A program made the position numbers and the translations under genes. This document shows, one piece after another, positions 50,701 through 61,329 of a stretch of 64,000 nt of DNA (position 1 is the first letter of the stretch; each line of letters starts with the position of its first letter). The stretch is from Strigamia acuminata. Its lineage: Eukaryota > Arthropoda > Chilopoda > Geophilomorpha > Linotaeniidae. The stretch covers positions 40,618,581-40,682,580 of the forward strand of contig OX442314.1 in assembly GCA_949358305.1 (NCBI GenBank), in the 5' to 3' direction. The notes under the pieces are model-generated. The model made no database searches, had not been told where the DNA came from, and was given only the letters and a program-made list of their open reading frames with translations.

Positions 50701-50992
50701 TGATCGCGGCCGACGCCTTTCAGCAGGAGAACGCCCTTCGTCGCCACCGAGATTGGGCTCGTCGTCGTTAATTTTAATTTTAATCTTCATTTTTCATTTT
50801 AAATTACTTGTCAATTATTTTTCCAAACCGTTTTTAATTTTAATTTTTATTTCCATTTCCATTTTAAATTATTTGCCAATCAGTTTTTAAATCGTTTTCA
50901 ATTTTCATTTTAATTTCCATTAAGCGGCCGACGCCATATTTCAGTTGGCGACCTGATCCTTCTGTCTTAACATTCAACGCCCTTACTCAGGA

Positions 50993-52007
50993 TTGGGGCA
51001 AAGAAATTCCATACGCTTTTCCCCCATTTTCTTTAATTTCTGCTTGTTTGCAAAAACTAAAGGATTCTTCGCTTGTAATGGCTCCAGTCTGGCCGACCCA
51101 ACCCTGGTTTCTAATGCTGTGGAAGTTCTCAGCAGTACCTTTCTGTCTTCTTCCTTCAGATCCGAATCTCACCGTGCGACTGATGAGAGATTTATTCGAT
51201 GGGATCGAGTAATACCTCATGCCTACAATGGATCTTGGCAAGCTGGGTCATCCCTCTTGTTAGAAATATTGGAATTAGGCAAAGTTCATAGCTTTGGCTG
51301 TGAAGACGCTCTTGCACATCGAGTACCAAAAATGTTAGTTGGCGACGTCAAAGAATGGTTTCGCCGCAGAAACTTTACAAAGTGGGATGACTTTGTAAAA
51401 CAATTTATGTTTAGTTTTGGTGAATCTAGTGAAGACATGAAAATGCTTTGGAGAAGTCTAAAGCAGCGTAGAGGCGAAAGCTTACGCTCATACATGCTCA
51501 GAGCTGAAAATCTGCTGGGTAAAATGCCTCATGAAGTGAGTGACGCAACGGCAGACGACCAGTTTCGAGCTGGTCTCACGGAATACTCCAAAAATATTCT
51601 GATGATGTCTAACGCACCAGACCCTGGGAAATTCTCAGAATTGAATGAATTCATGGAAGTCAATCAACTTTGAATCGATGAAAAGTATAAGGCTTACATT
51701 ACTACTGAAGAAAAATCAGCATTCTTGAAGCGAGAGAAAAAGCTCGCCGAGCAAAATCAAGAAACTTGTAATGGTTTGCAATTACTACTTCCGCCTAGTT
51801 ATGACGACATATTAGAGGAAATGGAGGGAAAAAGTTCAAAAAAAGGATTCTTTCAAGAAGGATGTTAAAAATCCTCATTCTGTTCCAAAATTACATGCTA
51901 ATGTGGCTGGGGCAGAAATTCCAGATTCTGACGCTGAAGAAGCTGAAGAAGAGGAAGAGTCAGAGAACGAGATTACTTTGCATGAACACATACAGCTGTC
52001 ATAAAGA
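50993..52007 (+). pseudogene. family-B-like gag fragment
   Basis: The frame contains AYNGSWQAGSSLLLEILELG, VPKMLVGDVKEWF, NFTKWDDFVKQFMFSF, ESLRSYMLRAENLLGKMP, the capsid pattern of family-B Gag (MLVGEAREWY, ELRAYFLRAKSLFNEL). A TGA at 51671 and a shift in the Lys-rich part near 51838 interrupt it. The C-terminus is acidic (DAEEAEEEEESENE). It is a distinct lineage from the element at 10488-12968. Confidence 0.8.
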
Positions 52008-52527
52008 AAAGTTTCACAGTTAAAAATGTTACACAACCTTTTTTCAGGTTATTTTGAAGACATCTGATGATGTCTAACGCACCAGACCCTGGGAAATTCT
52101 CAGAATTGAATGAATTCATGGAAGTCAATCAACTTTGAATCGATGAAAAGTATAAGGCTTACATTACTACTGAAGAAAAATCAGCATTCTTGAAGCGAGA
52201 GAAAAAGCTCGCCGAGCAAAATCAAGAAACTTGTAATGGTTTGCAATTACTACTTCCGCCTAGTTATGACGACATATTAGAGGAAATGGAGGGAAAGAGT
52301 TCAAAAAAAGGATTCTTTCAAGAAGGATGTTAAAAATCCTCATTCTGTTCCAAAATTACATGCTAATGTGGCTGGGGCAGAAATTCCAGATTCTGACGCT
52401 GAAGAAGCTGAAGAAGAGGAAGAGTCAGAGAACGAGATTACTTTGCATGAACACATACAGCTGTCATAAAGAAAAGTTTCACAGTTAAAAATGTTACACA
52501 ACCTTTTTTCAGGTTATTTTGAAGACA
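51598..52527 (+). repeat. 465-bp direct tandem duplication
   Basis: 51598-52062 is repeated at 52063-52527, with at least one difference (AAAAAG versus AAAGAG near 51836/52301). It duplicates the gag C-terminal part. The junction has a 3-bp TCT overlap. Confidence 0.9.
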
Positions 52528-52607
52528 TGAGAGAAAATTTTCATTTCTCTTCCCATGACTTTTAAGCTCTGAGCTTAAAGTCAATCCGAACCTTAACCAT
52601 GGATTTG

Positions 52608-52661
52608 ATGACAGCTCTCTTCACCAGAGAAGAGATGACAGCTCTCTTCACCAGAGAAGAG
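52608..52661 (+). repeat. 27-bp perfect tandem duplication
   Basis: ATGACAGCTCTCTTCACCAG plus AGAAGAG occurs at 52608-52634 and 52635-52661, inside a short open frame (52599-52862) with no recognised domain. Confidence 0.85.
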
Positions 52662-52751
52662 ATGACAACCCACAGCCTAACTGGGAAGTCTTGTGCCGGT
52701 AATCCTAGCCAAAATGGCATTATTAAGCCTCAGCTTAATGTAGATAAGGTT

Positions 52752-53842
52752 GCAGCTATAAAAGGTAAATTAGAATACACATCATGCTGCATGTGGCATG
52801 ATATAAATGATTTGAGGACAATATTCGATTCAAATATGGAAGACCAACCGAAAAATGTCTAAACCATCCAGAAGATGAAAGTATTTGTAGATTTGCGCCA
52901 ATTCAACGTGTCTTGCAAATTTTCGGATCATGAACTTGATACTGTTATTAATTGTCCTCTAGATTGTCTAGAAAGATCAATATGATCAATCTATGTTTTG
53001 TAGTGGAAAAGAAAAAAATTCTTGAGTTTACTTCCACACAATGGACACACATTGCTGCGAGAAAGCCAAAGCTTCTACGAAAACTCTGAAAAGATGGGAT
53101 CCGCCGAGGATGCAACAGTTAGACGAGGACTCGTGCGGGCCCACAATTCTCTATTTTGTTAGGAGATAATTAATACAGAAATTGATGAGAAAGAAAATCT
53201 CATAGGAGAAGTCTTCACAAGGGCGGCTTTATGGGACAAATTTGAGAATGACTACACAATCAAGAACGCAGTGACGGTGAACCACCGTCGCACCAGAACA
53301 GCGGAATAATATTTCGCAGGAGCTGGTGGAGATTCGAGCGTCCATTCGGAGAAGACATCCTACTTGTAAATGTGAATTTAACTAATAAATGAAGTATCTT
53401 TGTGAATATAAAATGCATCGTTCTGAGGGTAGACCAGGAAAGTGCAGTATAGCAAATTAAACCAGCAGCAATACGGCAGGCCAGAAATAAAATCCGCCGT
53501 GTCTATCATGTTCGAGAAATGCGTCGTGCAGCAGAGTCTTCAACACGGTGGCGCATATTTGTTTTTATTTTTTTCAAACTGTTTAGAACCAAATTTCTTT
53601 CCAATGTTGAGCGTGAAATGTAACGAGGACCTGGAAAATTCATATTTCTTTCAAATTATTTTGAATTACTCGCAGGATTGAAAAATGAATATAAAGTGGT
53701 GGATTGGAAAAGTAAACAACAGAATCTGCATCAAATGAGTGATTGACCTCAATAGATTTGGTAAAGGGTCATTTAGTTCAGCAGAAATCTAAAGCTGTTG
53801 GAAATAGCAAATTCGAATGTGTGCACCATTAAAAATGTAAAT
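52752..53842 (+). mobile_element. CACTA-like repeat C, copy 2
   Basis: 52790-52925 match copy 3 at 61325-61450 (the ATATAAATGATTT..GGACAATATTCG segment). 52930-53842 match the non-coding right part of copies 1 and 3. The transposase C-terminal segment present in copy 3 (61450-61940) is deleted. It ends at the shared ACCATTAAAAATGTA. Confidence 0.6.
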
Positions 53843-54438
53843 TTTTGAATTCTTTTGTCAAAAAGTTGTAAATTGTTCGTAACACTCGTATACGGCATCC
53901 CGATAAAGTTTTGATCAAAACTGGGGAAAATTCACGTGTAGTTATAAACGTGACTTAGCTAATTTAGCAAGGGAATTAATTGTTCTATCGAATAAATTAG
54001 AGGCTAAAATTCAGATAACCTTTTATCGAGTTTAAGCGTGGTAGCACTAATTATTATAATTAAGTCGCGGTCGAGGCTTGGGTAATTTTATTTGGCAATA
54101 AATTCCCGATCGGAGTTTTATTCGGTATTTTTACATTCACTATACGTGGAATAGAATAATTAATTATTCGGAACTAGATTTTTCTGGAAACAGTTAGTTT
54201 AAGCGAATTTTAGAGAGAAAGCTCAACAAGTTGCGATTTTGAAAAATCCTTCGGGCGAGTCTATTCTCTTGTCATAAACACAAGGGGACATGAGTCACTA
54301 AGTGCCATGTGATATAAGTTATAAATAACTCAGCTCACAAACATTTGTTACGAACGTAGTTTTGCAATTTTTTTTGAATTCAAAGAATTGAGGTTTTTGA
54401 GCAGAAAATTAGTTTAATAAATGATTTATTTGTTTAGA
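53843..54438 (+). other. AT-rich sequence upstream of a third-ORF-like pseudogene
   Basis: No gene. A TATAAATAA at about 54319 lies 120 bp before the ATG. It is probably element sequence between pol remnants and the third ORF, but pol is absent. Confidence 0.3.
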
Positions 54439-55823
54439 ATGGGTTCGAATAAACATCATTCTAAGCGAAGTTATCGTCGGCATCGACATAGCACCAGCTC
54501 AAGTTCGTCCACCTCAACGAAGGAAAAGCATCGTCGTTCAGCCGAGCATAACATGCTAAGATTGCAACAAATTGCACCCGTGCCGACATTCAATCTTACG
54601 CCGCTTCAATTAGCCGCATTGAACTGGATTGGTTCGCACCCGGAAATCCTTCCGCTCGACATGCAAGTGAATGCGCCGCTGCCAACGGAAGTTCTTCACG
54701 GAATAAGTGCACAGCTGACTATTTCTGAGCCAGCTCCGGTGGCCCAATTGGCTCCACTCGCGCAAGTGGTACTTCCACCGACTAACGTCATAAGTTCTTT
54801 GTTGGCTCCACACACGCCCGTGTTTCAGCCACCCGTAGCGAGTGTTCCGCCAATCGTCGCGACTGCAACCGCTACAAGTGTCCCAGTTACAACCGTAGCT
54901 GCGAATTCAGGATGGATTCCCGCCGGAGCAGAATCGTCTGCTTCATCGTCTGGATGGACGGAGCCTCCACCCGGAGCTTTTTGTGTACCGGCTTCGACGA
55001 CTCGTTCCAACGAGCAGCGCATGGCTTATAAAGCCAAGAAGAAGGACGAGGCGGCCCGACTGCGCCATGAGCAGTGTGCACGAGATATTGCAATGGGAAT
55101 TCCCCACGACAATATAATAACTGACCAAAAAACGCAAACCATCTGTCCGTTTTGTGTTGGTTGTGGGTGGTGTTGCGGGAAGAATTGGACACTATCTCTA
55201 GGAGGCTTCACTACGGGGTCGCACTCGACGGCCGTTGCTCGGTGTTCCAGAGAATGCCGACCAAATTTTGATAGCAGATACTGCACAACCCTCGAATCAG
55301 CGACTGGTTATGTCACATAAATTAGTGCAGATACCAGTGGTATTGCCAGAACCGGTCATTGAACTGGAACTTAGAGTCGAAGAGGCGGTAGAAGAACCGG
55401 AACCGAGAGTCGAAGAGGCAGTAGAAGAGGAACAGGAACCTCAGAAGAAGTCTTCCAGACGGCAGAAATGGTTGACCCCTACAGAAGACCAGTACAAGGA
55501 CACCCTTTAACACCGAGGCGTACCACACGTGCAAGTTCACGAAAAGCACCAGGAGCGTACGCTGAAATTCAGTCGTCAGACGAGGAAGATGAGACACGGA
55601 AGATACCAAATATACATGCGCCAAACCAATTCCGGAGCAAGAAAGGACTCAAAGTCGCAGAAATGATTCTTCTCTCTCCGAAACTGCTTTCGATAATCAA
55701 GAGAGGCGAGCGGTGCTAGGGACGTCGCGACGTGAAGTTGGAGACGACACACCTGCCGAGGAACTTCAACAAGTTGAAAAGACAAAACCAACAACGCACG
55801 GGTCCAAAGCAAAGAAGAAATAA
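54439..55823 (+). pseudogene. third-ORF-like protein of a gypsy element, frameshifted
   Basis: From ATG at 54439 (an upstream in-frame ATG is at 54421). The N-terminus is basic and Ser-rich (KRSYRRHRHSTSSSSS), the middle is Pro/Ala/Val-rich, a charged helix MAYKAKKKDEAARLRHEQ follows, and then a Cys cluster CPFCVGCGWCCGKN. Three frame changes connect this to an acidic repeat (RVEEAVEEPEP, RVEEAVEEEQEP), an RKAPGAYAEIQSSDEED segment and a Lys-rich end at 55823. The charged helix and CPxC-G cluster recall the family-A third ORF, in different order. It supports these ORFs being a family shared among elements. Confidence 0.5.
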
Positions 55824-56340
55824 CATCAGTCATTTTTAGAAATTAATCGTATCTATTTTTAAGAAAATAAGGAAATAACTTAACTTTGTTAAACAATTTA
55901 ATGTGTTATTTGATAATGCATATTTTAAGAAATTGAAATGATGTTTTTGTCAATGTAATTCATTGATGTTTAGCAGTTTATTATTTAATGATCATCGTTT
56001 TCTGTATGGATCGCATAAGATCCCGTATTTGTTGTCTATTATGTGGTTTAACTTTCGTTATCGGGTTTTATTACTCCCGATATGTATCGCTTTTTATGAT
56101 TTCCTTTTTATCCCTTACCTTTCTGGTTTTGCACCAAGCAGTGCATGTGAATAAAGCGAAGATGATTTCTACACCTGCCTCATTATTTTCTTCTAAATTC
56201 TACACGAACCCCTGCCCTAAATTGCAGTAGCTTTTCGGCGTTGTTCGTTTTTCGTCAAACTACTTTCGAATATCGTTCGTAGGTGGTCCGTTTACTCGGT
56301 TGTGAAGAACCTGGCTTGCTCGTGTCGAGAATTGGTTCGC
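55824..56340. other. no supported gene
   Basis: AT-rich; hydrophobic short frames (for example 55988-56230) look compositional. An AATAAA lies at about 56150. Confidence 0.35.
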
Positions 56341-56347
56341 AACTCTC

Positions 56348-56572
56348 ATGGGTTTCTACGAAGTGAATTTCGGCCTAAACCAAGCGACCGCGACCCTCCG
56401 CATGCTGCCAGATTGCCTCGCAACAATCATGCCCGCGGTCGTGATCCCAGAGTATCTGTTCAGATTGATCGCGATGGAGAAAATCGACCAGGACCACGCG
56501 GATTTCCTGGTCGACGATCGGACCTTCCCGCCGCGGGAGAAGAGGACGCCCGCGCCGTCGGCAACGACCTAA
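56348..56572 (+). pseudogene. relative of the PHD gene's 3' segment
   Basis: AVVIPEYLFRLIAMEKIDQD, HADFLVDD matches VAIPEFLTRLISKIEDINRD, HADF at 44402-44500. It shows that segment to be a repeated, conserved protein module. No finger precedes it here. Confidence 0.5.
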
Positions 56573-56867
56573 AACAACGACTGTCCACGCGAGCGTTCTA
56601 TCGTCGGAACCGTGGCCCAAGAGTACGAAGAGAGCTGCTATGTTTCCAGATTATGTCGTCGGGTGTCGCTCACGCTTGTCATTTTGACATCTACGTGTTC
56701 GAGCTCAGTGTTGTTTAGAATGCCGATGCATATACAATTCGCATATTTTGTGCTTTTTACATTCTTGTTCGCATACTATTTTGAGGATATCTGCTATTAT
56801 TTAGTTGTTTATTTCCAGAATGTTATCATCTTTTTGTAAAATTTATTTGTGTAATAGCAAATTCATA

Positions 56868-57443
56868 ATGCGTATTCATTCCGATCAGCGTACATCACGA
56901 CGCCGTGGTGGCTATAGGACACCATATCCAAGTGGAAGTGGCACAGGCAAGCGTATAAAGATTTCAGAGGAGGTAATGTACAAAAGGTTCACAGGAAAAT
57001 TAATTGGATATACACACTTGAATGACGCACAAAATGAGGTCTTGAAATTGAATTCTGCCAAGCCGTGTCTCCAACACTCCAGTAGCCACTCATGTTTTAC
57101 AGTCCCAGGTATTGCTAATGACACTCTGATGCCACCAAAAACTTAACCGCTGAGCAACAAGGGGGATCTTGAAGTTATTTTATCAAATGGAGCAATCATT
57201 TTCTTTTATCCTGTTTCTGAAAACTTGTATTTCCAAGTGAATTTTTCAGAGATGGAAATGGTAGAAGTTGATAATCATGCCATTGAGAGACTGACAGTCG
57301 ATGCGGCAAGGAGATGGCCCCGGATCATGCCGAGGGCAGGCATGATTTCACTCAGATGGCCGGAGCCCAGTTTTCATCTGTCCTGTGGCCCTGTTTTTGT
57401 TGATATTCTGAACCGTTTTAGAACTCATTTCAATGGGTTGTAG
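56868..57443 (+). pseudogene. unidentified ~190-codon ORF with one TAA
   Basis: One frame runs from ATG at 56868 (MRIHSDQRTSRRRGGYRTPY, basic start) to TAG at 57441-57443, broken only by a TAA at 57144-57146. Downstream of the stop it keeps coding-like sequence: NKGDLEVILSNGAIIFFYP, then a Phe/Glu-rich part and RFRTHFNGL. The strand-like LEVILSNGAIIFFYP recalls a beta-rich domain. I cannot name it. It may be a recently disabled gene or contain an unrecognised intron. Confidence 0.4.
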
Positions 57444-58629
57444 TGTCAAATAGATTTGTTTTAATTTTTTTATTTAATTGATTTTATTTCATGTTTTTAT
57501 TGATTGATTTCTTTTTTTCTTGTGAATGATTTTATTGATTTATATTGCTGTGCTCAAATTTTAGCTTTTTTGTGTTTGTCACATTTGAAACATGCACAAC
57601 CCCATTAATGCCGTGTTTGGTTTTAAAATCCAAAAAAAAAACTTTACTTAGGAAATAATTAAATGTTTCAATGCAGCTTTAATTATTCTTAAGTCAAACT
57701 TTGAACTCAACTCGATTGTTTGGTTGATTGATTATGTTTATTTTTATTTGTGCGTTCAAAGTTTTACTTTACTGCCAATCACAGAAACTGACATGAATGT
57801 TTGTGTTTGTGCAATAATTATAAATCAAAACTTTGAACGCAACAGTATGAGTGGATTTTGAATAAAAGATGGTTTTCAGCGGAGCAAAAACAGGTAAGTG
57901 CATACTAACCCAAAACAAAACACATTAAAAGCTACACAAACATATTCACACACAAACTAAAATTTGAGATCATATCAGGGCTTCACAATACAAACAGCAT
58001 GGACTTGCATATGGCGCAACACTACCTTTGCATTAAAGGGGGGCCTTAGTGTGCCTTCCTGCGGGGTACAACTCACGCATTTAAATCACTCTCTCACAAT
58101 ATTAAAAAATAAAAAAAAACCTTAGCTTAGCTTCGTCAAACTCTGAAGAAGCAGTCAAGCTCTGAAGAAGCAGTCAAGCTCTGAAGAAGCAGTCGACCAA
58201 CGAAGACAAAGAGGAAGAAGAGCATGGTTAATTCGATTGAAAATTGCTTTTTTAATTTTATTGATTAAACATTGATGAAATATAACGTTGTTTTTGTATG
58301 ACTTTGGAAAAGATTTGATCAGCTGTTTTGGAATGATCAAATGTTACCCAGAACGCTATTTTTAATAGGTTTTCTAGTGCTACCATTGGACATTTTGAAC
58401 TTCTAGAGTACCTTGTACATGATAACATGAAGTTGGGGCTGAAAGTAAATGTCCGATCAAGACATTGCGCTCAGCAACACAAACCCTAAACGCCTTTCCA
58501 ACCTGGCTCGTTAAATCACTACCTTTGACAGTGAAAACAAATAATCCACAGCCCTCTTTGTATTATTGGCAATAGCTGGGATTAAACTCTATATTACATC
58601 AGAATTCTTAGACTGGACCGAACTGCTCC
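57444..58629. other. AT-rich spacer, no supported gene
   Basis: T-rich, with an exon-like ATGGTTTTCAGCGGAGCAAA ending in ACAG|GTAAGTG near 57893, which could start a gene whose other exons are not seen. A 19-bp tandem repeat lies at 58141-58197. Confidence 0.3.
58141..58197. repeat. 19-bp tandem repeat x3
   Basis: CTCTGAAGAAGCAGTCAAG at 58141 and 58160, and with two changes at 58179. Confidence 0.9.
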
Positions 58630-58985
58630 ATAGCCAATGGCAAACGCGGATACGGCCCAACCAGCCAATCACGGCGCGTCACCAAATCCGAGGATGCATT
58701 TAATATTTAATATAGCTGGCGAATTTGAGGGCCGGAGAGTGGCCCGTTTGGCACTGGGCCAATGGGCCAATAGCAGGCGTTGCTGCTTGCAGAGTGCGCC
58801 GCCACCACCAGACACGAGCGCTGCTTGTTGGTTGTAGAGGAGCGTTTCTGGGCCAGCTCGATTTGTTTTCAAGAGTTAACTGCACAGCGTTTTGGTTCCT
58901 TTTGGCAGGCGCAGCACCACTGGATTCGTCCCAGCTGGACACGCCGCAAGGATTTAAGTATATTGTATAGCTAAGCCAATCACGA
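58630..58985 (+). promoter_or_regulatory. CCAAT-box cluster, possible promoter
   Basis: Five CCAAT pentamers on one strand at 58634, 58665, 58759, 58767 and 58976; AGCCAATCACG is repeated at 58663 and 58974. The region is locally GC-rich. Downstream, 59151-59208 is a candidate first exon (ATGAGCCTCGCGTGGCAAG, ending GAG|GTAAGT). No further exons are recognised. Confidence 0.35.
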
Positions 58986-59150
58986 ATTCCATGCATAAAT
59001 TGCAATGGCGACGAAATTGTTCAAGCGGATCAGCCTCATCCTTATGATCCAGTAAATAAAAAATTGTTCTGTTTGTTTGATGTTTGATGTTTGTCTCGGT
59101 GTCAACCCCGTACTCGAGTCCTTGTTCAGTTGAGGCGCGGCGCGTCGAGA

Positions 59151-59209
59151 TGAGCCTCGCGTGGCAAGAACGGTCCAGAATTTTTTCTTTTCAATCGGAC
59201 AAATCGAGG
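59151..59209 (+). other. candidate first coding exon
   Basis: ATG at 59151 opens MSLAWQERSRIFSFQSDKSR to a strong AG|GTAAGT donor. No partner exon was found, so this is tentative. Confidence 0.25.
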
Positions 59210-59573
59210 TAAGTTTTTATACGTATCAACCTTTACATGTTTATTGGAATGTTACATTTGCATTAGTTATTTATTATTAATGTTGGTATTTTGTTTGTAT
59301 GTGAGCAAAGTCGGTTGTTTGAAATTCCTCTGGTTTTACAAGTTTCAACTTTGTGCTGTGAGATTTGTTCCTAGTCTTGCTCTGTTTTAACTCCCAACGT
59401 CCTCTCTACCTTTACTGTCGGCTAATTCCCCTTTTTTAAATTTACATATGCAATACTTGTCAAATACCCCCCTTTCCCCTATAGTCTTCATTCCCATCCC
59501 AACGTCTCTAAGATTAAGTGTATGATTTAAGTGTGTATGATTTAAGTGTATTCAGAATCAGTTTCAAAAGGAA

Positions 59574-59706
59574 AAAAAATGCAAAGTAAGCTGTAGCCAC
59601 CTCCACAACAGAAGCTGTTAACCATGGCAGCACGAGAAGCGATTTGGATGAAGACTGCAGTGGACGAACTGCAACTCTCAAAAAATCCAAAACTCCTAAA
59701 GATTGA
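59574..59706 (+). pseudogene. Ty1/copia RNase H fragment
   Basis: AVATSTTEAVN followed, one frame over, by MAAREAIWMKTAVDELQL matches the copia RT-RNase H end (VA.STTEAEY.A....REAIW). The start of a truncated second copy is seen near 60199-60225. Family-G copy 3 begins immediately after it. Confidence 0.7.
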
Positions 59707-59708
59707 CC

Positions 59709-60130
59709 ATGACAGAGAGAGAAGAGCAATTAGCACGTCAAAGTGAAGGCCGGGGCAGAGCGGCGTGGAGAGGGGCGTCCACTAGACGAGAGGTGGGCGC
59801 CGCCTCTGCCCCACCCTCAGCACTACCCACCGGGGCGCATCGGCAACGCCCAACCGAGGAGGGTAAATTGCAAATTGACACGATTGGTCGTTTGGTTGTA
59901 ATTTTTTTTCGCCTTTTTCGTTGCAGCCTTCCGTCGCCACCACAGCCGCTGATACCGACACAGCGAATTGTGTCGCTCCATGCAGCGGCGAAGGCGGAAA
60001 AGCTCGCGCACGCAACCGCGCGCGCGACCGGATCGGTTAGGTATTGCCGTTCGAGTAGACGACCCGGTGTTGGGTTTGGTGATGGCGGCCACGACGATTG
60101 CCACAGCGGCCACGACCTCATCCTTATGAT
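59709..60130 (+). pseudogene. alanine-rich family G, copy 3
   Basis: Exon 1 from ATG at 59709 encodes MTEREEQLARQSEGRGRAAW. The intron ends GTTGCAG at 59926. Exon 2 keeps QRIVSLHAAAKAEKLAHATA and VRVDDPVLGLVMAATTIAT in neighbouring frames. The GTAAATTGCAAATTGACACG start of the intron is conserved with copy 1. Function unknown. Confidence 0.45.
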
Positions 60131-60239
60131 CCAGTAAATAGAAAATTCTTCTGTTTGTTTGATGTTCCTCACATGTATAAGTGTATTCAGAACCAATTTC
60201 AAAAGAAAAAAATGCAAAGTAAGCTGAGTGAATAGACAA

Positions 60240-61329
60240 AATGAGTGTAATTATTGTTTTATATTGAATTTTAAATTTCTAGTTTTGTGATTGGACACTA
60301 GATTTCAATTTATACATATACCGTACAGTCCTAAAGATGGTCTTACAAGTTAGTTAAGCATATTCCTGATATGTTGTTGCATTTTCATCCTACATCCACA
60401 GATGAATTAGGAGAGGATGGTAGGGCCGGTTAAAAGTGAAACGTTTTCAGAACTAAAAAATATTGCGTGTAATGTTGAACGACGGCGTGCTAGGCCCGAG
60501 CGCGCCCAGTCGGCTAGTGATCTCGATAGCAAGGGTTAACCAGGACTCGTTCAAAACACCATTTTAAATACCGCTTAAGTCAACGAGAAAAGGTTGCAAT
60601 TTCCTCTAACTTATTAAATATTTCAAAATGCTTATCCTCAGATTTTAAACGTAAACCTAGAGGTTTAGATACACTAGATTACTAGAAGGCTACTGAATTC
60701 CGCTCGAATGCTTGAATGCTTTTTTGAAAGTTATGTACGCGGAGACTATTAGGTATTTGAGTGTTAGCACGTCCATCACCATAATCCGATGAGTTGTCAT
60801 AACTAAAAAAAAGCAACCAGTTTCCAGATGTAGAAAATAAATTAAAATGTTATCAAACGACAAACTTCACACATCAGACACCAGACGGCGCGAAAAGCTG
60901 CGGCCGTGAGCTCACGTGATAAAGATGTTTCGTCTTGGCTCAAATAAACACGAGAATAAACATCGTCGATGGGAAACGACTTAATTTCATTTATTTTAAT
61001 TTCGTTTAAAACTGGAGAACTGGCTTTCGATCTTGTACGATCCCATATAGTTACGGAGTGACCTGTGTTTCGCGCGCCTACAACTGGAATGGGATCAAAG
61101 AAGAGACGAGATGGAACTGAGAAAGGAGTCAGCCACGTTCGGAGGCAAAACACCACTGAATATCAGGCCAGCCGGAGCTGAAGCAAGACCTTAGATTCCA
61201 AGAACCATGTCGAGACAAACATCATCCACATTTACGTCGTCAGGATCAATAGCACTGGACTTTTCTACTCCATCCCGAGCCAGCACCGAGTTGGGATACG
61301 CTTCAGGCAGCACCGACTGTCATGTGGAA
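60240..61329. other. no supported gene
   Basis: The minus-strand frame 61156-60842 is open for 104 codons without a recognised domain. A Ser/Thr-rich start (MSRQTSSTFTSSGSIALD) opens at 61207 and runs into repeat C. Neither is supported further. Confidence 0.3.

Noticed and set aside
55988-56230. Possible membrane protein of 80 residues
   Set aside because: Hydrophobicity comes from T-rich composition; there is no start context, homologue or conserved pattern.
59738-60239. Minus-strand ORFs of 138-159 codons
   Set aside because: They overlap family-G exons and an intron conserved with copy 1 on the plus strand, and include AT-rich repeat sequence.
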